Source: an uncultured Eubacteriales bacterium
GTDB taxonomy: Bacteria > Bacillota > Clostridia > Oscillospirales > Oscillospiraceae
Assembly: GCA_900544975.1 (NCBI GenBank)
Contig: UQXI01000007.1
Location: 22,365-86,364, forward strand
Length of the DNA: 64,000 nucleotides
Reading direction: 5' to 3'
Shown: one piece after another, positions 41,621-48,845 of the stretch
Position numbering within the stretch: the first letter of the stretch is position 1
Layout of the letters: every line of letters begins with the position of its first letter
Position numbers and translations under genes: made by a program
The notes under the pieces: model-generated
Databases searched by the model: none
Told to the model about the DNA's origin: nothing
What the model saw: only the letters and a program-made list of their open reading frames with translations

Positions 41621-42349
41621 TTAAAGAAAATGACCAAAAGCTTCCGCCGGTCCGTGGGGATGCAGCAGGCGGCGTTCAGCCTCGCTCAAAATGCGAAAAT
41701 GACCACGCAGGACCCCATCCAGGGTCAGCTGTCCCTCTGCCTGCCGCTCTAAATAGGTCACTGGCATCCCCCGGGAGGCCAGCATCCGCCGGACCTGATG
41801 ATACTTTCCCTCACAAATCGTGACCAGGCTCTCGCCCGGTCCCAGAGGCTCCAGCTTAGCAGGCAAGCACTGGGTCCCATCTCCCAGCACCAGTCCAGCG
41901 GCAAACGCCTCCACATCCTCCCCATTCCCCTGCCCTTGGTGGCGGGCATAGTACCGCTTTGGCACCCGATACCGGGGAGAGATCAGCCGGTGTGCCAGCT
42001 CGCCGTCGTCGGTCAGGAGCAGGAGCCCCTCCGTCTCCTTGTCCAGCCGCCCCACCGGTTTGACCCGCCGCCGGTAGACTGGGGGCAGCAGCTCCATCAC
42101 CGTGGGATCCCTGGGGTCCTGGGTGGAGGTGACATATCCCGCCGGTTTATTCAGCAGGAGCACCACCGTGCCCCCAGTTACTGCCACCCCATCCAGGGTC
42201 ACCTGCACCTGCTCCGGATCCACTTTCTCCGCCCCATCCCGGACCGGAACGCCATGGACCTGAACCCGCCCCGCCCGGAGGGCCTCCCTGGCCTGGCTGC
42301 GGCTCAGGAGTCCGGAGCCAGCCAGGATTTTATCCAATCTTTGCAGCAT
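41621..42349 (-). CDS. RsuA-family 16S rRNA pseudouridine synthase
   Basis: I start at 42349 (MLQRLDKILAGSG) because the S4 domain begins there and GAGGGTGGG precedes it; sequence further upstream is not plausible protein. The 242-residue enzyme has an S4 RNA-binding domain (1-60, RLDKILAGSGLLSRSQAREAL) and a synthase core with PVGRLDKETEGLLLLTDDGELAHRL, containing the catalytic Asp, and GKYHQVRRMLASRG. RsuA makes pseudouridine 516 in 16S rRNA; the target is inferred from family. Confidence 0.9.
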   Translation of the reverse strand: MLQRLDKILAGSGLLSRSQAREALRAGRVQVHGVPVRDGAEKVDPEQVQVTLDGVAVTGGTVVLLLNKPAGYVTSTQDPRDPTVMELLPPVYRRRVKPVGRLDKETEGLLLLTDDGELAHRLISPRYRVPKRYYARHQGQGNGEDVEAFAAGLVLGDGTQCLPAKLEPLGPGESLVTICEGKYHQVRRMLASRGMPVTYLERQAEGQLTLDGVLRGHFRILSEAERRLLHPHGPAEAFGHFL

Positions 42350-42421
42350 GTACCCACCCTCTGTTCTAATCGTCTGGTCCAGGCCATAGGATGTACCACC
42401 AAAACAACTGGAGGGATCGCT

Positions 42422-42895
42422 ATGGTCATGATGACCGCAAAAGTCAATAAAAAACGCGCTATCCTGGTTCTGGCGGCTTTGGCCGCACTCATCGTCCTCA
42501 TCTGTATCCTGGCCAAGGGCGGCGGCACAGAGAACCCCGCAGCGCCTCAGGAGCAGCCGGTTTCCGTCGCCACCAATGACGCCAGGGTGCAATACCTGAC
42601 CGATTACGGCTGGGAGGTCGTTCATTCCCCGGTCCAAACCCAGCAGGTCCGGATCCCTTCGGAGGTCACCGATGTCTATGACCGGTACAACGCCCTTCAA
42701 ATGAGCCAGGGCTTCAACCTCACCGATTACGCCGGAAAAACCGCTACCCGCTATGTCTATGAGATCAAAAACTATCCCAACGCCTCCGATCCGGTCTATG
42801 CCACGCTGCTGGTCTACCGGGATCAGGTCATCGGAGCCGACATCACCGACACCTCGGCCAATGGCGTGGTCCAGGGCCTGGAAATGCCCGGCTGA
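42422..42895 (+). CDS. Membrane-anchored DUF4830-type protein
   Basis: The 157-residue protein starts at 42422 six bases after GGAGGG. It has one N-terminal membrane segment (AILVLAALAALIVLICILA) and an extracellular domain of about 110 residues (RVQYLTDYGWEV to VVQGLEMPG) that looks like DUF4830. The function is unknown. It converges on the next gene with no base between the two stop codons. Confidence 0.65.
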   Translation: MVMMTAKVNKKRAILVLAALAALIVLICILAKGGGTENPAAPQEQPVSVATNDARVQYLTDYGWEVVHSPVQTQQVRIPSEVTDVYDRYNALQMSQGFNLTDYAGKTATRYVYEIKNYPNASDPVYATLLVYRDQVIGADITDTSANGVVQGLEMPG

Positions 42896-43381
42896 TTACA
42901 GCCAGATTGCATCCACCGGCAGCCCCAAGCCCTTGGCATAGGCCACTGCCGCGCCGGTCCCACCGCCGGTTCCATCGTAGACGCTGATCAGCCGGTGAGC
43001 GGCCCGCAGCATGGCTTGGTTCCGGCGCAGCATACAGCCCGGCGTATACGCCGGTTCCACCACATGGACCCGGCTGCACCGGGTCAGGAGGGCGCGGTAT
43101 CGGACCTGATCTGCCTCCGGCCACCTGCCCGGCTGCTCCGGGCAGGGAACCCAGGCCTCCAGGGAGAGATCCGCTCCCTGTTCTTGGAGCCGGAGCACCG
43201 CCTCGGCAAAATACACATCGCACCCCCGGGCCAGGCCACAGGCAAACACCGTAGCCCCCGCCTCCCAGGCCGCCCGGACAGCCCGATCCAGCTGTATCTT
43301 CAAAGCGCAGCACCGGGGATCCGTCTCCCGGCTGCCCCAGGGCAGCTTCTCCGGGCGATGCCCCGTAAAGGCGCAGACCAT
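42896..43381 (-). CDS. SLOG-family (DUF1273/YpsA-like) nucleotide-binding protein
   Basis: The 161-residue protein starts MVCAFTGHRPEKLPW, the hallmark of this family, and has FACGLARGCDVYFAEAVL, the SLOG nucleotide-sugar-binding loop, and LISVYDGTGGGTGAAVAYAKGLG, a second loop. SLOG folds are related to DprA and LOG proteins and bind ADP-ribose or nucleotide-like ligands. Bacillus YpsA affects cell division in some backgrounds. The precise role here is unknown. Confidence 0.8.
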   Translation of the reverse strand: MVCAFTGHRPEKLPWGSRETDPRCCALKIQLDRAVRAAWEAGATVFACGLARGCDVYFAEAVLRLQEQGADLSLEAWVPCPEQPGRWPEADQVRYRALLTRCSRVHVVEPAYTPGCMLRRNQAMLRAAHRLISVYDGTGGGTGAAVAYAKGLGLPVDAIWL

Positions 43382-43485
43382 GGTATCCCCCGCTTTCCAA
43401 CGTGCGCCACTACCACAGGAGCGGCACACAGAAATTCCGGCATATCACAGCCGTTTGACCGCCATTATACCAGAAAAAAAAGGTC

Positions 43486-43514
43486 TTGACAATCCACCCG
43501 GTCTGCGGTATAGT
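43486..43514 (+). promoter_or_regulatory. Sigma-A promoter of the riboswitch-ribU transcript
   Basis: TTGACA, 17 bases, TATAGT, 26 bases before the riboswitch. Confidence 0.75.
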
Positions 43515-43539
43515 GTCACCGACCCAACAAAATACGGAA

Positions 43540-43662
43540 ATCTTCAGGGCAGGGTGAAATTCCCGACCGGCGGTGAGCCCCAGGGCGAGTCCGCGAACGC
43601 TGCTTGCAGCGCCGAGCTGGTGAGACTCCAGCACCGACAGTACAGTCTGGATGGAAGAAGAT
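43540..43662 (+). promoter_or_regulatory. FMN riboswitch (RFN element)
   Basis: The conserved parts run ATCTTCAGGGCAGGGTGAAA, TTCCCGACCGGCGGT, AGTCCGCGA, GGTGAGACTCCAGCACCGAC and GTCTGGATGGAAGAAGAT, in the right order. The first and last segments pair to close the six-way junction. FMN binding should favour the downstream terminator and shut off ribU. Confidence 0.96.
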
Positions 43663-43691
43663 GCGCACTGGTCTATGTGCGTTTATTTTCG

Positions 43692-43720
43692 CGCCCGGAG
43701 AATTTCTCCGGGCGTATTTT
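43692..43720 (+). terminator. Riboswitch-controlled terminator
   Basis: CGCCCGGAG-AATTT-CTCCGGGCG followed by TATTTT lies 30 bases after the FMN aptamer, the usual place of the expression platform. Confidence 0.8.
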
Positions 43721-43737
43721 GTTACGAGGTGATACAC

Positions 43738-44457
43738 TTGAAAGAACTCCTGGAAAACGCCAAAGAAAACCTGTCCTTCCTCCTCATTTGCATCCTCATC
43801 GCCCTGGCCCTGGTGGCCGTGGCCCGGATTGCGGAGCACTTCCTGCCCCACAAGCGCAAGGTCTCCCCCACTCGGCGGATTACCCTCATCGCCATCTGCG
43901 GCGCCATCGCCATGGTCCTGCACCTGCTGGACTTCCCCCTGCCTTTCCTGGCCCCCAGTTTTTATCAGCTGGACTTCTCCGAGCTGCCTGTGCTGCTGTG
44001 CTCCTTTTACTTAGGACCTTCTGCCGGTGTGGCCTGTGAGGGACTCAAAATTCTGCTGAAGCTGCTGGTCAAAGGCACCTCCACCGCCTTCGTCGGCGAC
44101 TTTGCCAACTTTGTGGTAGGCTGCACCCTGGTGCTCCCCGCCGCCATTTGCTACCATGTGAAGAAGACCAAGAAGACCGCCCTGCTGGGCCTTGCCCTGG
44201 GGACCGTCATCATGACCATCTTTGGCAGCCTGTTCAACGCGGTATACCTGCTGCCCAAGTTCTCCGTTCTCTTCGGCCTTCCCCTGGACCAGATCGTCTC
44301 CATGGGCAGCGCCATCAACGGTCACATTCACTCTGTATCCACTCTGGTGCTTTTCTCCGTGGCTCCTCTCAATCTGCTCAAGGCGGTTGTGGTCTCTCTG
44401 CTCACCCTGCTGCTATACAAGCGGGTGGAAAAGCCGTTGTTTGAAAAAGTCGCCTAA
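43738..44457 (+). CDS. ribU: Riboflavin ECF transporter substrate-binding subunit
   Basis: The 239-residue membrane protein has about six membrane segments. The core ITLIAICGAIAMVLHLLDFPLPFLAPSFYQLDFSELPVLLCSF is typical for RibU S-components, as is FVGDFANFVVG. It binds riboflavin outside and works with a shared ECF module (EcfA, EcfA', EcfT) encoded elsewhere. The start is probably TTG at 43738 behind GAGGTG; the first in-frame ATG is far inside the conserved part. Control by the FMN riboswitch confirms the substrate. Confidence 0.93.
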   Translation: MKELLENAKENLSFLLICILIALALVAVARIAEHFLPHKRKVSPTRRITLIAICGAIAMVLHLLDFPLPFLAPSFYQLDFSELPVLLCSFYLGPSAGVACEGLKILLKLLVKGTSTAFVGDFANFVVGCTLVLPAAICYHVKKTKKTALLGLALGTVIMTIFGSLFNAVYLLPKFSVLFGLPLDQIVSMGSAINGHIHSVSTLVLFSVAPLNLLKAVVVSLLTLLLYKRVEKPLFEKVA

Positions 44458-44463
44458 GCATTC

Positions 44464-44501
44464 GGGGGATCTCTCATCTCTGAGAGATCCCCCGTCGTTT
44501 T
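44464..44501. terminator. Terminator after ribU
   Basis: Perfect 13-bp stem GGGGGATCTCTCA with TGAGAGATCCCCC, loop TCTC, then GTCGTTTTG; it also lies just past the stop of the convergent gene at 44506. Confidence 0.8.
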
Positions 44502-44505
44502 GATG

Positions 44506-45186
44506 TTACATTGGAGCCGTGTCATCCGAATCTTCCGGATCCACAGTCGCCTGTGCAGTGGGCGTCTCCGGCAGAGGCTGCACCTGCTGCCGTCTGGGGG
44601 GCATGCCCCGGTCCAGGTTCCGGTCTGCCAGCAGGAAGAAGGCCTGGATCCCAGAAATCAGAATGGACAGCACCAAAAAGACCACCGCCGTATCCGGATT
44701 GCAGGATTTGTAAACCTGATACAAGCTGATGCTGTGAAACACGGTATAGAGAATCAGCAAAATGAGCGCCGCCTGAACCAGCAGCATAGCCGCCAGGAAC
44801 CAAGCCGCAAAAATTCCGTCTGGCTCTCCATCCACGAGAATCACCCGGCTGACCATGCCAATGAAGCAAACCAGATACCCCACCATCGCCACACAGCTGG
44901 CAATGGACAGACCCAGCATCACCTTTCTGCGGCTCTGGACCTTTCTCTTCACCACATACTGATACTGATCCGAAAGACTGCCCAAAATCCACGCGTTTGC
45001 CAGGGGGATCCAGGCCAGCCAAGGCTTGTTGATTTCCCGCCGCTTAGCCAGAGAATAGAGGCTCAGCGCCTGCAGAACATAGCAGGCCACGCCAATGGCG
45101 AGGCAAATGAACAGCCATGCCAGGGTCGTCTGCAAAATGAACACCATCTCTTCGGATGTGGGAGAATACGTCCCATGCATTCTCAT
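44506..45186 (-). CDS. Membrane protein, paralogue of the adjacent gene
   Basis: The 226-residue protein has about four membrane segments and a Pro/Gln-rich tail. A central stretch (SLYSLAKRREINKPWLAWIPLANAW then GSLSDQYQYVVK) and a late one (SLYQVYKSCNPDTAVVFLVLS, then LADRNLDRGMPPRR) are shared almost residue for residue with the product of 45206-45925. I do not recognise a named family. It starts at 45186 eight bases after GGAG, 19 bases downstream of its paralogue, so the pair forms an operon, probably as subunits of one complex. Confidence 0.7.
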   Translation of the reverse strand: MRMHGTYSPTSEEMVFILQTTLAWLFICLAIGVACYVLQALSLYSLAKRREINKPWLAWIPLANAWILGSLSDQYQYVVKRKVQSRRKVMLGLSIASCVAMVGYLVCFIGMVSRVILVDGEPDGIFAAWFLAAMLLVQAALILLILYTVFHSISLYQVYKSCNPDTAVVFLVLSILISGIQAFFLLADRNLDRGMPPRRQQVQPLPETPTAQATVDPEDSDDTAPM

Positions 45187-45205
45187 ACCAATTTCTCCTC
45201 TCTGA

Positions 45206-45925
45206 TTACGGCTCTACCGGATGATCCTGGTCCGGGGTGTGCCAGGGCTCCTCTGCCGATGGCTTTGCCTCCCACTGCGGCGCCTGGGGCCCCTGCTCAG
45301 GTGGCACAGAATCCCGGCGGGGCGGCATTCCACGCTCTTGATTCCGATCTGCAAACAGGAAAAACGGAGTCAAAAAGGGAAACACCACAGATAACACCAG
45401 AAAGACCACACTGTTCTGGGGATTGCAGGACTGGTACACATCGTACAGGCTGATATATTGGTAAACCGCCAAGGCTGCCGCCACCAATCCCGCCAATGTA
45501 GCAACGGCAGATCGGCCCACACCCACCCCAAAATAGAAAGCGTCCCAATCAAACGCATCCAAAACCGTGGTATAATTGGCCAGGAACAACACCCCTGACT
45601 GGCCCAGGAAGAAGCCGGCAATGGCCAGACCCAGCAGAATCTTCCGGCGATTGCAGACCTTTCCCCGGACCACATATTGATATTGGTCCGAAACGCTGCC
45701 CAGAATCCAGGAATAGGCCACTGGCACCCAGGCAAGGCCAGGGTTGGCAATCCCCCGCCGCTTGGCAATGGTGTACAGGCCTATGGATTGGAAGACATAC
45801 ATGACGACAAAACACGCCAGTACTACAAACGCAACCAGTAGCCCCATCCCAGCAATGGCGATCCCGGCCGGATTCGAAAGCAGCTCCTCTAAGTCAGAAA
45901 ACGTCATCTCATAACGGTAGTTCAT
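45206..45925 (-). CDS. Membrane protein, first of two tandem paralogues
   Basis: The 239-residue protein has about four membrane segments with a Pro-rich tail. It shares with its neighbour the motifs GLYTIAKRRGIANPGLAWVP, SWILGSVSDQYQYVV, DVYQSCNPQNSVVFLVLS and FADRNQERGMPPRR. The conserved pair YQxCNP and DRNxxRGMPPRR near the membrane face would be good markers of this unnamed family. Function unknown. The start follows a GGGGGAGTGCCTT site. Confidence 0.7.
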   Translation of the reverse strand: MNYRYEMTFSDLEELLSNPAGIAIAGMGLLVAFVVLACFVVMYVFQSIGLYTIAKRRGIANPGLAWVPVAYSWILGSVSDQYQYVVRGKVCNRRKILLGLAIAGFFLGQSGVLFLANYTTVLDAFDWDAFYFGVGVGRSAVATLAGLVAAALAVYQYISLYDVYQSCNPQNSVVFLVLSVVFPFLTPFFLFADRNQERGMPPRRDSVPPEQGPQAPQWEAKPSAEEPWHTPDQDHPVEP

Positions 45926-46074
45926 AAGGCACTCCCCCTTCTATTTCGCACATAATAGATTTATGGTACCAGTTTATCACATATGCCATCAAAGCGCAAC
46001 TGGAAAAACGACTCCCTGCGGCAAACACACAGACCGGTTTTTCCCAGTCATGCCTCATGTTGGGACGGCGTCGC

Positions 46075-46190
46075 CGGGGCAGGCATTATGAATTCGTCGA
46101 AGCTGGGAGGGAACCGTGCTATGCTCCCTTAGCGGATACATAGGTCCACCCAGGATGGCTACGACTGTTTTGCCAGAGATATCTGGAAAA
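46075..46190 (+). repeat. Decayed copy D of the MITE-like repeat
   Basis: Left flank (GCATTATGAATTCGTCGAA), a damaged left end (GCGGATACATAGGTCCACCC) and right-flank sequence (TACGACTGTTTTGCC) are present, but the interior and right end are missing. Confidence 0.6.
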
Positions 46191-46207
46191 GGGGCATCCT
46201 ACCATGG

Positions 46208-46250
46208 AAGCTGCAGGGAAAGCGCCGTTTGGCGCCTTCCCTGCAGCTTC
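46208..46250 (-). terminator. Hairpin after htpG, probable terminator
   Basis: A nearly perfect stem of about 19 bp (GAAGCTGCAGGGAAAGCGCC with its complement) has a four-base loop. No T run follows, so termination strength is uncertain. Confidence 0.5.
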
Positions 46251-46280
46251 ATTCAAACAAGGAATTTTACGGAAGCCGTC

Positions 46281-48185
46281 TCACTGCATCAGCTTGCAGA
46301 CCAGCTCCGAATAGGCCATGGGGTCTTCCAGCGGGAGGTCTGCCATCAGCAGCGCCTGTCCGTAAAGGAGCTTGGCGTAGTCCTTCGCCTTTTCCGGATC
46401 AGCTGTCACAGCGGCTTCCATAGCCTGGAAGGCGGGATGCTCCGCATTCAGCTCCAGAATCCGACCCGGGGTGTAGGCAAACTCCGGATTCACCCGCTTC
46501 ATATACTTCTCCATCTCAAAGCTCATGCCAGCATCCGGCGCCAGGCTCACAGGATAGTTACCCAAGCTGTTGGACAGGCGCACTTCCTTGACCTGCTCAC
46601 CCAGAGCCTCCTTCACAAAGGACAGCACATCCTTCAAAGACTCCGCCTTTTCCTGGGTCTGCTTCTTCTCCTCTTCGGTCTCCAGCCCCAGGTCGTCGGT
46701 GGTGACGTTGCAGAAAGACTTCTCCCCATACTTCATGAGGGTCTGGGGGATGAACTCATCCACATCCTCGGTGAAGAGCAGCACATCGTAGCCCTTCTGG
46801 CTGAGGGTCTCCACCTGGGGCAGCTTGGCCAGGCGGTCCTTGCTCTCGCCGGGGGCAAAATAGATCTTCTCCTGGCCCTCGGCCATGGCGTCTACATACG
46901 CCTGGAGACTCACCAGCTTGCCCTCCTTATGGGACCAGAAGAGGAGCAGATCCTGGCAGGCCTCTTTGTGGGCGCCGTAATCGGCCACGACGCCGTACTT
47001 CAGCTGGCGGCCAAAGGCGGCGTAGAACTTCTCATAGACCTCCCGATTGTTCTTCATCAGGTCCAGCAGTTCATTCTTAATCTTCTTCTCCAGGTTCCCC
47101 GCAATGAAGGTCAGCTGCCGGTTATGCTGGAGCATCTCCCGGCTGATGTTGAGCGACAGATCCTGAGAATCCACAATGCCCCGGACGAACCGGAAGTGAT
47201 CCGGCAGCAGATCCTCGCAGTTTTCCATAATGAGAACGCCGGAGGAATAGAGCTGCAGGCCCTTCTTATAATCCTTGGTGTAAAAATCATAGGGAGCCCG
47301 ACCGGGCACATACAGCAGCGCCTTATAGGTAACCGCACCCTCCACGCTCAGGTGCAGATGGCAGATGGGCTTCTCATAGTCAAAGAACTTCTCCCGGTAG
47401 AAGGCGTCATACTCCTCATCGGTCACATCCTTCTTGTTCCGCTGCCACAGGGGGACCATGGAGTTGAGGGTATCCACCTCGGTGTACTCCTCGTACTCCG
47501 GGGCCTTGTCCTCTTGTTTCTCCTCCTCGGTTTGCTCCTTGGGGCGGGACTTGGTGACCTCCATGCGGATGGGGTAGCGGATATAGTCGGAGTATTTCCG
47601 GATCAGCTCCCGCAGCTCATACTCCTCCAGGAACCGGCTGTATTTCTCATCCTCGGTGTCGGCCTTCAGCTTCATGATGACGTCGGTACCGGCGGACTCC
47701 CGCTGGGCGGGCTGAATGGTGTAGCCATCGGCGCCGCTGGACTGCCACATCCAGGCCTCCTCCGAGCCGTATCGCCGGGAAATCACCGTCACTGTATCGG
47801 CCACCATAAAGGCGGAGTAGAAGCCCACGCCAAACTGACCAATGATGTCCACCGTCTCCTGCTTGTCCATCTTCTCTTTAAAGTCCAGAGAGCCGGACTT
47901 GCAGATGGTGCCCAGGTTCTCCTCCATCTCCTCTTTGCTCATGCCAATGCCGTTATCCGAGACGGTGAGGATCCCATGCTTGGGATCCCGCTGAATGGAG
48001 ACAGCAAAATCGTCCCGGTTCAGGCCCACCTTCTCATCGGTGAGGGCCTGATAGGCCAGCTTGTCCATGGCATCGGAGGCATTGGAGATGATCTCCCGGA
48101 GGAAAATCTCCTTGTGGGTATAGATGGAGTTGATCATCAGGTCCAGCAGACGCTTGGACTCTGCCCGAAATTGTTGCTTTTCCAT
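46281..48185 (-). CDS. htpG: Molecular chaperone HtpG (Hsp90)
   Basis: The 634-residue dimeric chaperone starts at 48185 (MEKQQFRAESKRLLDLMINS). The GHKL ATPase domain has LREIISNASDAMDKL, VSDNGIGMSKEE and GQFGVGFYSAFMVAD; the middle domain has WMWQSSGADGYTI, LPLN-like NISREMLQHN and the catalytic Arg region. Length is typical. A CIRCE operator sits between promoter and start, so it is under HrcA control. In Bacillus htpG is not a CIRCE gene, so control differs here. Confidence 0.96.
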   Translation of the reverse strand: MEKQQFRAESKRLLDLMINSIYTHKEIFLREIISNASDAMDKLAYQALTDEKVGLNRDDFAVSIQRDPKHGILTVSDNGIGMSKEEMEENLGTICKSGSLDFKEKMDKQETVDIIGQFGVGFYSAFMVADTVTVISRRYGSEEAWMWQSSGADGYTIQPAQRESAGTDVIMKLKADTEDEKYSRFLEEYELRELIRKYSDYIRYPIRMEVTKSRPKEQTEEEKQEDKAPEYEEYTEVDTLNSMVPLWQRNKKDVTDEEYDAFYREKFFDYEKPICHLHLSVEGAVTYKALLYVPGRAPYDFYTKDYKKGLQLYSSGVLIMENCEDLLPDHFRFVRGIVDSQDLSLNISREMLQHNRQLTFIAGNLEKKIKNELLDLMKNNREVYEKFYAAFGRQLKYGVVADYGAHKEACQDLLLFWSHKEGKLVSLQAYVDAMAEGQEKIYFAPGESKDRLAKLPQVETLSQKGYDVLLFTEDVDEFIPQTLMKYGEKSFCNVTTDDLGLETEEEKKQTQEKAESLKDVLSFVKEALGEQVKEVRLSNSLGNYPVSLAPDAGMSFEMEKYMKRVNPEFAYTPGRILELNAEHPAFQAMEAAVTADPEKAKDYAKLLYGQALLMADLPLEDPMAYSELVCKLMQ

Positions 48186-48220
48186 ATACGTCACATCCTT
48201 ATGATGAATTTGATTGGGGG

Positions 48221-48247
48221 TTAGCACTCTTCTCTCTAGAGTGCTAA
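48221..48247 (-). promoter_or_regulatory. Perfect CIRCE operator (HrcA site)
   Basis: TTAGCACTC, nine bases, GAGTGCTAA: an exact match to the consensus, placed directly after the htpG -10 box. Confidence 0.96.
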
Positions 48248-48252
48248 CCCTT

Positions 48253-48280
48253 ATTATAGCCCTCTTCCGGAAAAAAGCAA
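48253..48280 (-). promoter_or_regulatory. Sigma-A promoter of htpG
   Basis: TTGCTT, 16 bases, perfect TATAAT on the minus strand, followed five bases later by the CIRCE. Confidence 0.8.
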
Positions 48281-48319
48281 GGGGGTTTTGGAAAAAATGT
48301 TTCCTTCCCCTGGGATTTG

Positions 48320-48328
48320 TGGTATACT
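48320..48328 (+). promoter_or_regulatory. Extended -10 promoter of the 48366 operon
   Basis: TG-G-TATACT, 38 bases before the start at 48366; the -35 is weak. Confidence 0.55.
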
Positions 48329-48365
48329 GTCCACGAATTCCCTATTCAGCACAGGAGGAATTGCA

Positions 48366-48827
48366 ATGGAACGCAGAGAAATCGAAGCGCTTTTCGACAA
48401 ATGGTGCAAAAAACTGCGGCTGAATCCGGACTGGGACATCCGCCTGCAGCTGGTGGACGATCCATCCTGGAAAAAAACAGGAGACTTTCAGGTGGATTGC
48501 GACGACAAGAAGGCAATCCTCCTGCTCAACTGGACCCATCCCAAGCAGGAAAACTTAGAAGAGGTTATCATCCACGAGCTGATGCACCTTAAAATGTATC
48601 CCCTGGACCAGGTCACCGAGTCCCTAATCACCAGCATTTGGCCAGAGGACTCCCCGGCCCAATCCTTTGCCTACACCCAGTTCTTCACCGCGCTGGAGCA
48701 GACGGTGGAGGAGCTGACCAAGTGTTTCCTCCTGGAATTTGGGTCAAACCGGACCCTGTCCTTTGGCCGCTGCCAGGGGAAGCCCTCGTTTACCGCCCTA
48801 TATGACGGACTCAAGAACATACCATGA
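48366..48827 (+). CDS. Small HExxH metallopeptidase-like protein
   Basis: The 153-residue protein starts after AGGAGGAATTGCA. It carries VIIHELMHLKM, a gluzincin/SprT-like zinc motif, flanked by an N-terminal part (LNPDWDIRLQLVDDP) typical of small metallopeptidase domains, and a helical end. It has no signal peptide, so it acts in the cytoplasm. Substrate unknown. It begins a run of co-directional genes (ABC-F, Lar-like, GNAT). Confidence 0.65.
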   Translation: MERREIEALFDKWCKKLRLNPDWDIRLQLVDDPSWKKTGDFQVDCDDKKAILLLNWTHPKQENLEEVIIHELMHLKMYPLDQVTESLITSIWPEDSPAQSFAYTQFFTALEQTVEELTKCFLLEFGSNRTLSFGRCQGKPSFTALYDGLKNIP

Positions 48828-48845
48828 GAAAGGAACCCCCACATC

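Larger units (their letters stand above)
45926..46280. other. Gap with decayed repeat copy D and a long hairpin
   Basis: Contains a degenerate MITE-like copy (about 46075-46190) and the hairpin at 46208-46250 just past the htpG stop. No gene is seen. Confidence 0.5.

Noticed and set aside
46116..48224. Long open frame opposite htpG
   Set aside because: Same reason: low-complexity Leu/His/Gly-rich shadow of a conserved gene; similar ones lie opposite spoIVA, the topoisomerase A subunit and the CtpA-type protease.
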